64,000 bases of DNA from Pseudophaeobacter sp. (GCA_027019165.1 JALUXC010000025.1:62001-126000), one strand, 5' to 3'. Positions 18,156-29,076 are shown, numbered from the stretch's first letter. Notes: a model not told the origin generated them from the letters alone. Program-made: numbers and translations.

Positions 18156-19646
18156 ATGAAGACATTCTCCAGACGAGCCGCCCTGGCCCTTGGCGGCGCA
18201 GCCCTTGGCTGGGGCGCCGCGCGCAAGTTGGGCAATAATCTGCCAGTCTATGACGGTACGCAACGAGTAGGCGGTACGCCTTCGTCCGCAACTGTGATGA
18301 ATGACGCAAGCGGCCTGTCTGCCACACCGATCCACAAACATCTGGTCTTGCAGGAAAACGCCGACGACAGCTTGGTCACAGCCCTGCGCCGTGAGTTGGC
18401 CGAGGCTGCACAACAGGGGCGAGCGGTCAATGTTGGTGCGGCGCGCCACTCGATGGGCGGGCAGGCGATCCCGCGCAACGGCACCGCCGTGACCTTTGAC
18501 AACGGTGCAGTCGAGCTGGACAGCGCCAACCGGACCTATCGTGTCCATGCAGGGGCGCGCTGGTCTCAGGTGATCGCAGCGCTCGACCCGCAGGGCTGGT
18601 CGCCTGCGGTGATGCAATCCAACCACGACTTTGGTGTGGCGGCGACATTCTCGGTCAACGCCCACGGCTGGCCAATACCCTATGGCCCAATGGGGTCCAC
18701 TGTACGCGCGTTGCGGATGCTCCTGCCATCGGGCGACCTGGTCAACTGCTCGCCCACCCAGAACACAGAACTGTTCAACCTCGCCATGGGGGGCTACGGA
18801 CTGATTGGGATCATCATCGACATGATTGTGGAGATGGTGCCGAACAGCCGTTTGCTGCCTCAATTTGAGGAGATGCCAGCCTCCGATTTCTCAACCGCTT
18901 TTCGGGCGGCGGTAGATGACCCCGCTGTAACCATGGCCTACGGTCGCCTGAACGTTGAGCGCAGCAGTTTCCTGGAGCGGGCGCTTTTGATCACCTACCG
19001 TGAGGCAGCCGACCAATCCGATCTGCCACCGGCCTCTGGCTCTGGGTGGATGTCGCACGCAGCAAGCCGCCTTTATCGCGCGCAACTGGGGAATGAAACG
19101 TTCAAGACTTTCCGCTGGTGGAACGAAACCACTCTGGGCCCGGCACTGGGCGGCGGTGCGGCGACACGCAACTCGTTGATCAATGAACCTGTAGCCACAC
19201 TGGATGACCGCAACCCGGACCGCACCGACATCCTGCATGAGTATTTTGTTAGCTTCGACGCATTTGGTGCATTTCTTGAAGCCTGCCGCGAAGTGATCCC
19301 GGCCTCTTATCAGGAATTCCTGAACGTGACTCTGCGCTACGTTGCGCAGGACGATCAAAGCGAGTTGTCCTACGCTACGACCCCGCGCATCGCGGCGGTC
19401 ATGTCTTTCAGCCAGGAATTGACTGCCCGCGCCGAAGCGGACATGCGGCGCATGACTGAGCAACTGATCGACCGCATTGCAAGCATCGGCGGCGCCTACT
19501 ACCTGCCATACAGGCCTCATGCGCGGGTCGATCAGCTGGACACCGTCTATCGGGGCGCAGCCCGCTTTGCGGCGCAAAAACGACAGATTGATCCGCAGCT
19601 ATTGTTGCGAAACAATCTTTGGGACAGCTATCTGGAGCGCCTATGA
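18156..19646 (+). CDS. FAD-binding oxidoreductase (FAD_binding_4 family), Tat-type signal
   Basis: MKTFSRRAALALGGAALGWGAA twin-arginine leader; GRAVNVGAARHSMGGQ...VHAGARWSQVIAAL...NAHGWP...MGGYGLIGII. Confidence 0.82.
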   Translation: MKTFSRRAALALGGAALGWGAARKLGNNLPVYDGTQRVGGTPSSATVMNDASGLSATPIHKHLVLQENADDSLVTALRRELAEAAQQGRAVNVGAARHSMGGQAIPRNGTAVTFDNGAVELDSANRTYRVHAGARWSQVIAALDPQGWSPAVMQSNHDFGVAATFSVNAHGWPIPYGPMGSTVRALRMLLPSGDLVNCSPTQNTELFNLAMGGYGLIGIIIDMIVEMVPNSRLLPQFEEMPASDFSTAFRAAVDDPAVTMAYGRLNVERSSFLERALLITYREAADQSDLPPASGSGWMSHAASRLYRAQLGNETFKTFRWWNETTLGPALGGGAATRNSLINEPVATLDDRNPDRTDILHEYFVSFDAFGAFLEACREVIPASYQEFLNVTLRYVAQDDQSELSYATTPRIAAVMSFSQELTARAEADMRRMTEQLIDRIASIGGAYYLPYRPHARVDQLDTVYRGAARFAAQKRQIDPQLLLRNNLWDSYLERL

Positions 19647-20053
19647 CCATTCTGCAAAAACTGTGTTTCGGCTATTTTGTCGTCCTCATGATCGCAACCT
19701 CACTGAACTACATCCCCGGACTGACGGACGAGGATGGTCTGGCCTTCGGGATCTTTGCGCTGGATATCTATGACGATGCACTCCACTTGGCCTCGGCGAT
19801 TTGGGCGCTGGTGGCTGGGCTTCTGTCGCACAGGGCGGCGCGTTCGTTCATGATCCTGTTCGGCCTGGCCTATCTCGGCGATGGCATATTCGGCTTTTTC
19901 ACGGGTTATGGGTATCTGGACCTTGGCATTTTCACCAACGGATCGGCAGGTATGGAGCTTTCGGTCGGCCGTATCCTGGCCAACGCGCCACATCTCTTGC
20001 TTGGAGGGTTGGCATCCTGGGCAGGCCTCAGGAATATTGGACAGTCGGAATAA
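19643..20053 (+). CDS. Small multi-pass membrane protein
   Basis: ATGA overlap with the upstream stop; ~4 hydrophobic segments (MTILQKLCFGYFVVLMIATSLNYIPGLTDEDG...). Confidence 0.7.
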   Translation: MTILQKLCFGYFVVLMIATSLNYIPGLTDEDGLAFGIFALDIYDDALHLASAIWALVAGLLSHRAARSFMILFGLAYLGDGIFGFFTGYGYLDLGIFTNGSAGMELSVGRILANAPHLLLGGLASWAGLRNIGQSE

Positions 20054-21108
20054 TGCGTATCTGGCGATGGCTGAAACACGCGCTGGCGATACTCGTCACC
20101 CTATGCGTATTGCTCTTGGTCCCTGTCGCCTACATTGAAACCGTCTGCCGTCCGGGTGGAGCGCCTGTCCCTTACCAGTCCATCCTGCCGCCTGAGCATC
20201 ACCGCCCCGAAAGCCGCACCCTACTGACCTACCCGGAATGGCACATCGTGCACGCATACGAGGACTACGGCCGGGTGGTGAAAACAGGCAATCCGCACGA
20301 CTATGGTTTTCTCGACGGGATCGCAGGTTTCTGGGGGTCTCTGTGCTCCCTCTCAAAGGCTTCCAGCCAATTGGGCGAGGTCGATTTTGCAACCAAGCAG
20401 ATGGTCTATGTGATCGGTGTCAGTTTCACTGCCGAACTGCTTCTGAAAGCCGCCTACGAGGAAACCGTCGGCCGGGTTTTTGCTGGTTTGCGCGGAGATG
20501 AGCGCGCACCGCTAGATGACCTTTCAGCCAATCAGGCCCAGTCCTACGCTGCGTTTCTCCAACAGACACCGTGGTACAAATGGGACTTCCGGCGCGACGC
20601 CGCCGCTCTTTCGAACGCAGCTACACCTGCGTTGCGTGACCGGGAACGCGCCATCGCGCTGGGAATGGAATACCGAGCAAAGGCCGCCTACGCTGAGGTG
20701 ATTGCCGCCGCCGTGTCGCAGGTTGGACCTGATGAGTTGACTTTGCGCATGATCGTCACAGGAACAGGAGCGACGCCGGAAGCACTGGCCCAGCACGACG
20801 GCGCAACTGTTGTCGCCACACATGATTCCGGAATCGAAATCGAGACACCCCGCTACCGCGTTCTGACCCGGCTGATGCAACAGCTTGCAGAGCAGGGCGT
20901 CGATTTCGTCGAGATTGCAGGAAATGATCAGATCATGTTCACCCTGCTCAGCACGGAGGCAGTACATCCGGGTGCCATCCACAGCCGCATGCGGCAGGGT
21001 TTCGATGACTATCGGCACCTTGTGCTGATCCATGTTTCAGAGCTTGGCAATAGCCTGCGAAACCTAAGGAATGGCACTGCACGTCTGGAGCACGTCCATG
21101 ACTATTAG
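20053..21108 (+). CDS. Uncharacterised protein with N-terminal TM and conserved-looking 'LLTYPEWHIVHAYEDYGRV' segment
   Basis: Start overlaps the upstream TAA by 1 nt; MRIWRWLKHALAILVTLCVLLLVPVAYIETVCRPGG; 351 aa. Confidence 0.75.
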   Translation: MRIWRWLKHALAILVTLCVLLLVPVAYIETVCRPGGAPVPYQSILPPEHHRPESRTLLTYPEWHIVHAYEDYGRVVKTGNPHDYGFLDGIAGFWGSLCSLSKASSQLGEVDFATKQMVYVIGVSFTAELLLKAAYEETVGRVFAGLRGDERAPLDDLSANQAQSYAAFLQQTPWYKWDFRRDAAALSNAATPALRDRERAIALGMEYRAKAAYAEVIAAAVSQVGPDELTLRMIVTGTGATPEALAQHDGATVVATHDSGIEIETPRYRVLTRLMQQLAEQGVDFVEIAGNDQIMFTLLSTEAVHPGAIHSRMRQGFDDYRHLVLIHVSELGNSLRNLRNGTARLEHVHDY

Positions 21109-21373
21109 ATCCATGCTCCTCTCCCTTGTCTTGCTGATTGGTGGTTGGCTGACTGTTGTTGCGGTGGTGACAGTCATCACAGATGCTGCGCCAGCCTCGG
21201 TCGTGTTGTTTCCCAGCGACGATCTGCTTCGTGACCTCAACGCGGACACCGCGGTCCTGTCCACTTCTGCCATCAGTGTTACCCTCGCTTCAAAGCAGTC
21301 CGGATTTGTGCAGAGCCTCTATCAAAAGGGCGCCTGGCTTGTTCTGCCTGCAGGCCTGAGGGGCTGTTTCTAG
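21098..21373 (+). CDS. Small hypothetical membrane/secreted protein
   Basis: ATG overlaps the end of the 351-aa gene by 11 nt; MTIRSMLLSLVLLIGGWLTVVAVVTVITDAAPASVVLFPSDDLLRDL; 91 aa. Confidence 0.6.
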   Translation: MTIRSMLLSLVLLIGGWLTVVAVVTVITDAAPASVVLFPSDDLLRDLNADTAVLSTSAISVTLASKQSGFVQSLYQKGAWLVLPAGLRGCF

Positions 21374-21444
21374 GCCATCGCCCTTGCAGCAAGAAAAGCA
21401 TCATTTTCACATGAAGCGTGTCCGTTGATGACAAGCGTTTCGGG

Positions 21445-22362
21445 TTATAGTCTGCGGCAGGTTTCTTCGAACACCTGCCTGGCCACCGGAGACAGCTCTC
21501 TGTCTTTTTGAACGATCAAAAAGAACGGTGACACGCGGATGTCTTCCACCAGATCAAGGCGTGTCACCTTGGCGTCAAAAGCAGAGCCGGTCAAAAGTTC
21601 AATCACCTCGTCGGATTGCGGAGCGATCACGGTCGACTTGGCAAGAAGCGCCAGCGCCACCAGCAAAGAAGACGAACTGGTGATCAACCCTGGCAAGGGC
21701 ACCTTATTGGCGTGAAAGGCCGCTTCGACAGCACTGCGGATAGGCGTGCCGCGATCCTGAATGATCCATTCGAATTCTGTCAGGTCGCGCAGGCGGACAT
21801 TCTTGCGCCCGGCCATTGGATGATTGTCGCTGACCAGCATCGAAACAATTTCGTTTCGCGCCGGATAGATCTGGTAGTTGCGGCTGTTCTCATGTGCCAT
21901 GGGCCGGGCGATCACAAAGTCGAAGTTGCCTTCGTCAAGCCCTCGCATCAGGGTCGTTGAGGGGGCGACTTCTACCGTGAACTCAACCGCCGGCGCATAT
22001 TCGCGTACAGCGCGGATCACCGGGACAACCATCCCCACAGCCGGACCGGTCACCGTCCCGATGCGCACCATGCCGGCCTGACCGGCGGTCACCTGCAGCA
22101 CGTCCGTTTCCAGCCTGTCATAATCCTGCAGGATCTGTCGCGCGTGACGCCGAATGGTTGCTCCGACCGGCGTCACTACCATTCCTTTGGCGTGCCGTGT
22201 GAACAGCGGAGCGCCAACCATCGCCTCGATTTCCGACAGCATCCGCGAGGCGGCTGGCTGGGAAATGGCAATATCCTGTGCCGCCGATTGCAGCTTTCCG
22301 GTCTCCGCAATCCGCAAAATAAGGCGAAGATGGTTTGTCTTCAGGCGATGCGCGATCGACAT
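21445..22362 (-). CDS. gbpR: LysR-family transcriptional regulator (GbpR-like)
   Basis: N-terminal HTH (LRLILRIAETGKLQSAAQDIAISQPAASRMLSEIEAMVG); divergent from chvE-gguAB. Confidence 0.8.
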   Translation of the reverse strand: MSIAHRLKTNHLRLILRIAETGKLQSAAQDIAISQPAASRMLSEIEAMVGAPLFTRHAKGMVVTPVGATIRRHARQILQDYDRLETDVLQVTAGQAGMVRIGTVTGPAVGMVVPVIRAVREYAPAVEFTVEVAPSTTLMRGLDEGNFDFVIARPMAHENSRNYQIYPARNEIVSMLVSDNHPMAGRKNVRLRDLTEFEWIIQDRGTPIRSAVEAAFHANKVPLPGLITSSSSLLVALALLAKSTVIAPQSDEVIELLTGSAFDAKVTRLDLVEDIRVSPFFLIVQKDRELSPVARQVFEETCRRL

Positions 22363-22514
22363 TGAGATACCATTTTTGATATGTCGAAGGTCGATAATAA
22401 AATTTTGATGTTATGTAAAGATGCACTACGCATGAAGCAGAGCTTCGCGGCTCGCATAATAAATGCTTCGCGGCTGCACGCTTTGTGGGGCTGCGGTTTT
22501 TGGGAGGAGAACCA

Positions 22515-23567
22515 ATGAAATTTACTCGCCTGCTTGTCACGGCGGCCGCGTCTGCGTTTGTGTCAGCCGCCGCCTATGCCGAGGGAACCGTTGGCATTGC
22601 CATGCCAACCCAATCGTCGGCCCGCTGGATCTCGGACGGCAACTCGATGGTCGAGCAGTTCAAGGCCGCTGGTTATGACACGATCCTGCAATATGCCGAA
22701 GATGACATTCCCAACCAGCTTGCCCAGATCGAAAACATGATCACCAACGGTGTTGATGTGTTGGTGATTGCCGCCATCGACGGTACGACCCTGTCCAATG
22801 CGCTGGAGAATGCCCACTACGCGGATATCCATGTCATCGCCTACGACCGTCTGATCCGCGACAGTGAGTTTGTCGACTATTACGCGACATTCGACAACTT
22901 CAAGGTGGGTGTCCAACAGGCCTCGTCGCTGGTGGATGGCTTGAAAGCCCGCTTTGGAGACGGGCCTTACAATGTGGAACTGTTCGGCGGCTCACCCGAC
23001 GACAACAACGCCTATTTCTTTTACAATGGCGCGATGTCGGTTCTGCAGCCTCTGATCGACGCGGGCACGGTGAATATCGTATCTGGTCAGATGGGCATGG
23101 AGACCGTCGGCACCCTGCGCTGGGACGGAGCAGTGGCCCAGGCGCGGATGGATAACCTTTTGTCGGCCCACTACACCGACGAACAGGTTCACGGAGTTCT
23201 TGCGCCCTATGACGGTCTGTCCATCGGGATCATTTCGTCGCTCAAGGGGGTCGGCTATGGGTCCGGTGATCTTCAGATGCCCATCGTAACCGGGCAGGAT
23301 GCCGAACTGCGGTCGATCAAGTCGATGCTGGCCGGTGAGCAATTCTCGACCGTGTTCAAAGACACCCGCGAGCTGGCCCGTGTGACCGTGGGCATGGTCG
23401 ATGCGCTGCTCAAGGACGCAAAGCCCGAAATCAACGACACCAAGACTTATGACAACGGCGTCAAGGTCATCCCCAGCTATCTGCTGGAGCCGGTCTCTGT
23501 CGATATGTCGAACTGGGAAGACGTGATCCTAGGGTCGGGCTACTACACCCCTGACCAGGTGAAGTAA
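22515..23567 (+). CDS. chvE: Sugar ABC transporter substrate-binding protein (ChvE family)
   Basis: Signal peptide; [50 protein letters not shown]...[19 protein letters not shown]. Confidence 0.92.
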   Translation: MKFTRLLVTAAASAFVSAAAYAEGTVGIAMPTQSSARWISDGNSMVEQFKAAGYDTILQYAEDDIPNQLAQIENMITNGVDVLVIAAIDGTTLSNALENAHYADIHVIAYDRLIRDSEFVDYYATFDNFKVGVQQASSLVDGLKARFGDGPYNVELFGGSPDDNNAYFFYNGAMSVLQPLIDAGTVNIVSGQMGMETVGTLRWDGAVAQARMDNLLSAHYTDEQVHGVLAPYDGLSIGIISSLKGVGYGSGDLQMPIVTGQDAELRSIKSMLAGEQFSTVFKDTRELARVTVGMVDALLKDAKPEINDTKTYDNGVKVIPSYLLEPVSVDMSNWEDVILGSGYYTPDQVK

Positions 23568-23576
23568 TCCGGCATT

Positions 23577-23612
23577 TTCGGGCCCGTCCGCACTGTCTTG
23601 GGCGGGCCTTTG
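23577..23612 (+). terminator. Intercistronic hairpin between chvE and gguA (attenuator/processing type)
   Basis: GGCCCGTCC...GGGCGGGCCTTTG imperfect stem-loop. Confidence 0.45.
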
Positions 23613-23630
23613 TCGCATCGGAGCAAGGTC

Positions 23631-25175
23631 ATGAATGCCCTTCTGGAAATGCGCGCCATCACCAAGGAATTTCCGGGGGTAAAGGCGCTTGATACGGTGA
23701 ATTTGGCCGTCAAAAAGGGCGAAATTCACGCCATATGCGGTGAAAACGGCGCCGGAAAATCGACCCTGATGAAAGTCCTGTCCGGGGTCTATCCTGCCGG
23801 TACCTATGAGGGCGAAATCCAATATGACGGTGCCGTGGCACAGTTTTCGGATATCGCTGACTCAGAGGCCCGCGGCATCATTATTATCCATCAGGAGCTT
23901 GCCCTTGTGCCGCTCTTGTCGATTGCCGAGAACCTGTTTCTGGGTAATGAGCGCGCGCGCGGCGGGATCATCGACTGGCGCGAAACCGATCGCCGCACCG
24001 AAGAACTGCTGCGCAAGGTCGGTCTGACGGAAGCCCCCGGAACCCTTGTGGACAAACTGGGCGTCGGCAAACAGCAACTGGTCGAAATCGCCAAGGCCCT
24101 GTCCAAAGAGGTGCGTCTTCTGATCCTGGATGAGCCCACTGCGGCACTGTCGGAAAGCGACAGCGAGGCGCTTTTGGATCTGATGCTGGAGCTCAAGGAG
24201 CAGGGCGTCACCCAGATCATCATCAGCCACAAGCTGAACGAGGTGCGCCGGGTGGCTGATACGGTGACGGTCATTCGTGATGGCTCGACCGTTTCTACCA
24301 TGGATGCAGGCAAAGGTGAGATCACCGAAGAGCGTATAGTGCGTGACATGGTGGGCCGTGATCTGGCCAACCGCTACCCCGAACGCAAACGCCGGGCCGG
24401 TGAGACCCTGATGCAGGTACAAGGCTGGAATGTCTGGCATCCCGAACACTCCGGCCGTCAGGTAATATACGATGCGAACCTCATGGTGCGCGAAGGCGAA
24501 GTCGTCGGCATCGCCGGTCTGATGGGGGCCGGGCGCACCGAGCTTGCCATGAGCCTTTTCGGCCAATCCTATGGCCGCAACATCAGCGGCCGGGTGGATA
24601 TGAACGGCCGGCCAGCGGATGTCAGCAGGGTCTCGGCCGCGATCAAGGCGGGGCTGGCCTATGTCACCGAAGACCGCAAATCGCTGGGTCTCATTCTGGA
24701 CGAAACCGTTCAGCGCAACACCACTCTGACCAATCTGAAAGAGGTCTCGCGACATTCGATCCTGAACGAAGCGCTCGAGACCCAGGTCGCCGAAACCTTT
24801 CGCAAACGTCTGAATATTCGCACGCCAAGCGTCTTTCAGCAGGTGGGAAACCTGTCGGGCGGCAATCAGCAAAAGGTCGTTTTGTCCAAATGGCTCTTTG
24901 CCAATCCAGAGGTGCTGATCCTGGATGAGCCCACACGCGGGATCGATGTGGGCGCAAAATTCGAAATCTACGCGCTGATCAACAAGCTGTCAGAGCAGGG
25001 AAAGGGCGTTTTGATGATTTCCTCTGAACTGCCCGAACTGCTGGGCATGTGTGATCGCATCTACGTCATGAACGAAGGTCGCCTGGTTGGCGAACTGGAC
25101 GCAAAAGACGCCAGCCAAGAGCGCATCATGTCGCTCATCGTGACCCAAAAGGAGACAGCAAATGGACCTTGCTGA
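23631..25175 (+). CDS. gguA: Multiple sugar ABC transporter ATP-binding protein (two ABC domains)
   Basis: [27 protein letters not shown]...[36 protein letters not shown]. Confidence 0.93.
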   Translation: MNALLEMRAITKEFPGVKALDTVNLAVKKGEIHAICGENGAGKSTLMKVLSGVYPAGTYEGEIQYDGAVAQFSDIADSEARGIIIIHQELALVPLLSIAENLFLGNERARGGIIDWRETDRRTEELLRKVGLTEAPGTLVDKLGVGKQQLVEIAKALSKEVRLLILDEPTAALSESDSEALLDLMLELKEQGVTQIIISHKLNEVRRVADTVTVIRDGSTVSTMDAGKGEITEERIVRDMVGRDLANRYPERKRRAGETLMQVQGWNVWHPEHSGRQVIYDANLMVREGEVVGIAGLMGAGRTELAMSLFGQSYGRNISGRVDMNGRPADVSRVSAAIKAGLAYVTEDRKSLGLILDETVQRNTTLTNLKEVSRHSILNEALETQVAETFRKRLNIRTPSVFQQVGNLSGGNQQKVVLSKWLFANPEVLILDEPTRGIDVGAKFEIYALINKLSEQGKGVLMISSELPELLGMCDRIYVMNEGRLVGELDAKDASQERIMSLIVTQKETANGPC

Positions 25176-26403
25176 ACAGAACAAGGGCGCCGAGGCCGCC
25201 ACCAAATCCCGAACCGGCGACTATCTGCTGCGTCATTTGCGTGAATACGGGCTTCTTTTTGCACTGATCGCCATCATGGTCTTTTTCCAGATTGTCACCA
25301 ACGGCACTCTGCTCAAGCCGGTGAACGTGACCAATCTGCTGCTGCAGAACAGCTATATCATCATCATGGCCCTTGGCATGCTGATCGTGATTGTCAGCGG
25401 CAATATCGATCTGTCGGTCGGCTCTGTCATGGGCTTTGTCGGGGCTTTGGCAGCGGTGATGATGGTCGAGGGCGGATACTCCACGACTGTAACCCTGGTG
25501 ACCTGCATTCTGGCCGGTGGTCTGATCGGCGCCGCGCAGGGCTATTGGATCGCCTATTGGCGCATTCCATCCTTCATCGTCACATTGGCGGGGATGCTGG
25601 TGTTTCGCGGGCTGTCGCTCTGGCTGCTCGAAGGCCAGTCGCTTGGCCCGTTTCCGCGGGAATTCCAGATGATTGCGAATGGTTTTGTGCCCGACATCTT
25701 TCCCAGCAATATGGCCTCCGGGGCGGCTGACCTTCTGGGGCTCAAGCGGATCAACGTGCTGTCGCTCTCCACGGGTCTCATTGCCGTCGGGTTGATCATA
25801 TGGATGGGGCTGAAATCCCGGATGCAGAACCGCGCCTTTGGAATGGAGGTGGAACCTGCCGCCTTTTTCTTTGCCCGGATCGGGATCATCTCGGTCGCGC
25901 TGCTGTTCATCTTTTTCAAGCTCTCGACCTTCCGCGGTCTGCCCAATGTGCTGCTCACAATGGGCGTGCTGACGATCATCTATGCCTTCTTTACCGAACG
26001 CACCGTTGCCGGACGCCGGATCTACGCGCTGGGAGGCAATGAGAAGGCTGCAAAGCTCTCGGGCATCAAGACCGAGCGCCTGACCTTTCTGGCCTTCGTC
26101 AACATGGGGATGCTGGCGGCAGTGGCGGGCATGGTCTTTGCGGCCCGGTTGAATTCCGCCACTCCCAAGGCGGGATTTGCGCTTGAACTGGATGTGATCG
26201 CCGCAGTCTTTATCGGCGGGGCCTCCATGTCGGGCGGGGTCGGGCGCATCGTAGGTGCGGTGGTTGGTGCCTTCCTGATGGGGGTTCTGAACAACGGTAT
26301 GTCCATCATGGGCATCGGCATCGACTATCAGCAGGTGATCAAAGGACTGGTTCTGCTCGCCGCCGTGATCTTTGACGTTTACAACAAATCGAAGCAGGCC
26401 TGA
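25162..26403 (+). CDS. gguB: Multiple sugar ABC transporter permease
   Basis: 413 aa BPD-type permease, [21 protein letters not shown]; overlaps gguA by 14 nt. Confidence 0.92.
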   Translation: MDLAEQNKGAEAATKSRTGDYLLRHLREYGLLFALIAIMVFFQIVTNGTLLKPVNVTNLLLQNSYIIIMALGMLIVIVSGNIDLSVGSVMGFVGALAAVMMVEGGYSTTVTLVTCILAGGLIGAAQGYWIAYWRIPSFIVTLAGMLVFRGLSLWLLEGQSLGPFPREFQMIANGFVPDIFPSNMASGAADLLGLKRINVLSLSTGLIAVGLIIWMGLKSRMQNRAFGMEVEPAAFFFARIGIISVALLFIFFKLSTFRGLPNVLLTMGVLTIIYAFFTERTVAGRRIYALGGNEKAAKLSGIKTERLTFLAFVNMGMLAAVAGMVFAARLNSATPKAGFALELDVIAAVFIGGASMSGGVGRIVGAVVGAFLMGVLNNGMSIMGIGIDYQQVIKGLVLLAAVIFDVYNKSKQA

Positions 26404-26404
26404 C

Positions 26405-28147
26405 ATGGTATTCAAACCCGCCAAATGGCCCCGCAAACTGCGCTCTTCCGAATGGTACAGCGGCAGCAGCAAAGATGCGATCTATCATCGCGGCTGGATG
26501 AAGAACCAGGGCTACCCCGACGATCTGTTCGATGGTCGTCCGGTGATCGGGATCCTCAACACCTGGTCGGACATGACTCCGTGCAACGGCCACCTGCGAG
26601 AGATGGCCGAAAAGGTCAAAGCCGGCATTTGGGAAGCGGGGGGTTTTCCGATGGAGGTGCCGGTCTTTTCGGCCTCGGAGAACACTTTCCGCCCGACGGC
26701 GATGATGTTTCGAAACCTGGCCGCCATGTCGATCGAGGAACAGATCCGTGGCCAGCCGATGGATGGCTGCGTGCTGATGGTGGGCTGTGACAAGACCACG
26801 CCATCGCTGCTGATGGCGGCCGCCTCTTGCGATCTGCCGTCAATCGTGGTGACGGGCGGCCCCATGCTGAACGGCTGGTTCCAGGGTGAGCGGGTCGGCG
26901 CGGGCACGCATCTGTGGCGCTTTTCCGAGGCGGTGAAGGCCGGCGAAATGAGCCAGGAGGCTTTTCTGGATGCCGAATCCGCCGTCACGCGCTCGTCAGG
27001 CACTTGCAACACGATGGGAACCGCCTCTTCGATGGCCTCGATGTCCGAGGCGCTTGGCATGGCGCTGTCGGGCAATGCGGCCATCCCCGCCGTAGACAGT
27101 CGCCGCCGGGTGATGGCTCAGCTGTCGGGGCGGCGCATCGTGCAGATGGTCAAGGATGATCTCAAACCCTCTGACATCCTGACGCGCGAGGCCTTTGAGA
27201 ACGCGATCCGCACCAATGGCGCGGTGGGCGGCTCCACCAATACAGTCGTGCATCTGCTGGCTATTGCCGGTCGGGTTGGCGTCGACATCACGCTCGATGA
27301 TTGGGACCGGTGCGGCCGCGACATCGCCACCATCGTCAACCTGCAGCCATCCGGCGACTACCTGATGGAAGAGTTCTTTTATGCCGGCGGCCTGCCGGTG
27401 GTTCTGAAACGGCTCGGCGAGGCGGGGCAGCTGCACAAAGATGCGCTGACCGTCTCGGGAGAAAGCATCTGGTCCGAGGTCAGGGAGGCCGTCAACTGGA
27501 ACGAGGAGGTCATTCGCCCTCTGGACAAGCCCCTGACCCAAAAGGGCGGCATTGCGGTGCTCAAGGGCAATCTGGCCCCAAAAGGCGCGATCCTGAAGCC
27601 CTCGGCCGCCTCGCCACATCTGATGCAGCATCGTGGGCGCGCCGTCGTCTTTGAGGATATCGACGACTACAAGGCGCGGATTTCTGACGATGGTTTGGAC
27701 ATTGATGAAACCTGCATCATGGTACTGAAGAACTGCGGCCCCAAAGGCTATCCCGGCATGGCCGAGGTCGGCAATATGGGACTCCCTCCGAAAGTGCTGA
27801 AAAAGGGCATCACGGACATGATCCGCATTTCCGATGCCCGCATGTCGGGCACGGCCTATGGAACCGTGATCCTGCACGCCTCTCCCGAGGCGGCCGCGGG
27901 TGGACCGCTTGCCGTTGTGCAAAGCGGCGACATGATCGAAGTGGATGTGGAAAACCGCCGCCTGCATCTGGACATCTCCGACGCCGAGCTGGCCCTGCGC
28001 CTTTCAAACTGGCAACCCCGGCATGAACGGCCCGGTTCTGGCTATGCCTGGCTGCATCAGGAACACGTCGAAGGGGCGGATACCGGTGCCGATCTGGACT
28101 TCCTCAAAGGCAGCCGCGGGGCTCCGGTAGGGAGGGATTCACATTGA
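26405..28147 (+). CDS. IlvD/Edd-family dehydratase (L-arabonate dehydratase-like)
   Basis: MVFKPAKWPRKLRSSEWYSGSSKDAIYHRGWMKNQG...GILNTWSDMTPCNGHL...CDKTTPSLLMAAAS; located in an arabinose/galactose cluster. Confidence 0.87.
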   Translation: MVFKPAKWPRKLRSSEWYSGSSKDAIYHRGWMKNQGYPDDLFDGRPVIGILNTWSDMTPCNGHLREMAEKVKAGIWEAGGFPMEVPVFSASENTFRPTAMMFRNLAAMSIEEQIRGQPMDGCVLMVGCDKTTPSLLMAAASCDLPSIVVTGGPMLNGWFQGERVGAGTHLWRFSEAVKAGEMSQEAFLDAESAVTRSSGTCNTMGTASSMASMSEALGMALSGNAAIPAVDSRRRVMAQLSGRRIVQMVKDDLKPSDILTREAFENAIRTNGAVGGSTNTVVHLLAIAGRVGVDITLDDWDRCGRDIATIVNLQPSGDYLMEEFFYAGGLPVVLKRLGEAGQLHKDALTVSGESIWSEVREAVNWNEEVIRPLDKPLTQKGGIAVLKGNLAPKGAILKPSAASPHLMQHRGRAVVFEDIDDYKARISDDGLDIDETCIMVLKNCGPKGYPGMAEVGNMGLPPKVLKKGITDMIRISDARMSGTAYGTVILHASPEAAAGGPLAVVQSGDMIEVDVENRRLHLDISDAELALRLSNWQPRHERPGSGYAWLHQEHVEGADTGADLDFLKGSRGAPVGRDSH

Positions 28148-29076
28148 TGAAGATCGCACTTGTCGGAATTGGAAAGATCGCGTTGGATCAGCACGTCCCG
28201 GCCATTGCCACCTCGCCCGACTGGGAGCTGGCGGCCACCGTGTCGCGCAAGGGCACGGTCGATGGCGTGCCCAGTTTTGACAGCATGGACCACATGCTGG
28301 ACGCGCGCAGCGATGTCCGTGTGGTCTCGCTTTGCCTGCCGCCTGTGCCGCGCTTTGAGGCCGCAAAGACCACCATCGAAGCGGGCCGCCATGTCATGCT
28401 TGAAAAACCGCCCGGTGCCACGCTGTCCGAATGTCACACGCTGATCGGTCTCGCCCGTCAACATGGCGTTTCTCTCTTTGCCACATGGCATTCGCGCGAA
28501 GCGGCTGGCGTTGCCGATGCACAGGCCTGGCTCGCAGACAAAACACTGCGAAAGCTCACAATTACTTGGAAAGAGGACGTGCGCCGCTGGCATCCGGGAC
28601 AGGACTGGATCTGGCAGCCCGGCGGCATGGGAGTATTCGATCCCGGCATCAATGCGCTGTCGATTGTCACGAAAATCCTGCCCGATCCGATTCACGTGTC
28701 CAGCGCGGTTCTTGAGGTGCCGGAAAATTGCCAGACCCCCATTGCCGCCGAAATCGACTTTCACCACCCGGCGGGTGCCGAGGTCACGGCCAGCTTTGAT
28801 TTTCTGCAACAAGGCGAGCAGATCTGGACGATCAAGGCGGAAACCGACGAGGGCGTGCTGATCCTGTCGGATGGCGGGGCAAACCTGACCATTGATGGCA
28901 AAGACATGCTGCGCAGCGATGCCTTCAGCCTGACCGGAGAATATCCAAGGCTTTATGCGCAAATGGCTCGGCTGGTGGAAAGCGGGCGTATCGACATGGA
29001 TCTCACTCCGATGCGCCTTGTAGCCGACGCCTTTACCCTGGGCCGCCGTATGCCGGTCGCCCCCTTTGTTGAGTGA
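28147..29076 (+). CDS. Gfo/Idh/MocA-family oxidoreductase (D-galactose/L-arabinose 1-dehydrogenase-like)
   Basis: MKIALVGIGKIALDQHVPAIATSPDWELAATVSR...EKPPGATLSECHTLIGLA; TTG 28144 or ATG 28147 start. Confidence 0.82.
   Translation: MKIALVGIGKIALDQHVPAIATSPDWELAATVSRKGTVDGVPSFDSMDHMLDARSDVRVVSLCLPPVPRFEAAKTTIEAGRHVMLEKPPGATLSECHTLIGLARQHGVSLFATWHSREAAGVADAQAWLADKTLRKLTITWKEDVRRWHPGQDWIWQPGGMGVFDPGINALSIVTKILPDPIHVSSAVLEVPENCQTPIAAEIDFHHPAGAEVTASFDFLQQGEQIWTIKAETDEGVLILSDGGANLTIDGKDMLRSDAFSLTGEYPRLYAQMARLVESGRIDMDLTPMRLVADAFTLGRRMPVAPFVE

Noticed and set aside
17771-18235. 154-aa minus-strand ORF in the gap before the FAD oxidase gene
   Set aside because: Arg/Pro-rich, overlaps the FAD gene start, no recognisable family; a degraded element cannot be supported without a database search.
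25135-26472. 445-aa minus-strand ORF
   Set aside because: Antisense to gguB; His/Gln-rich spurious translation.
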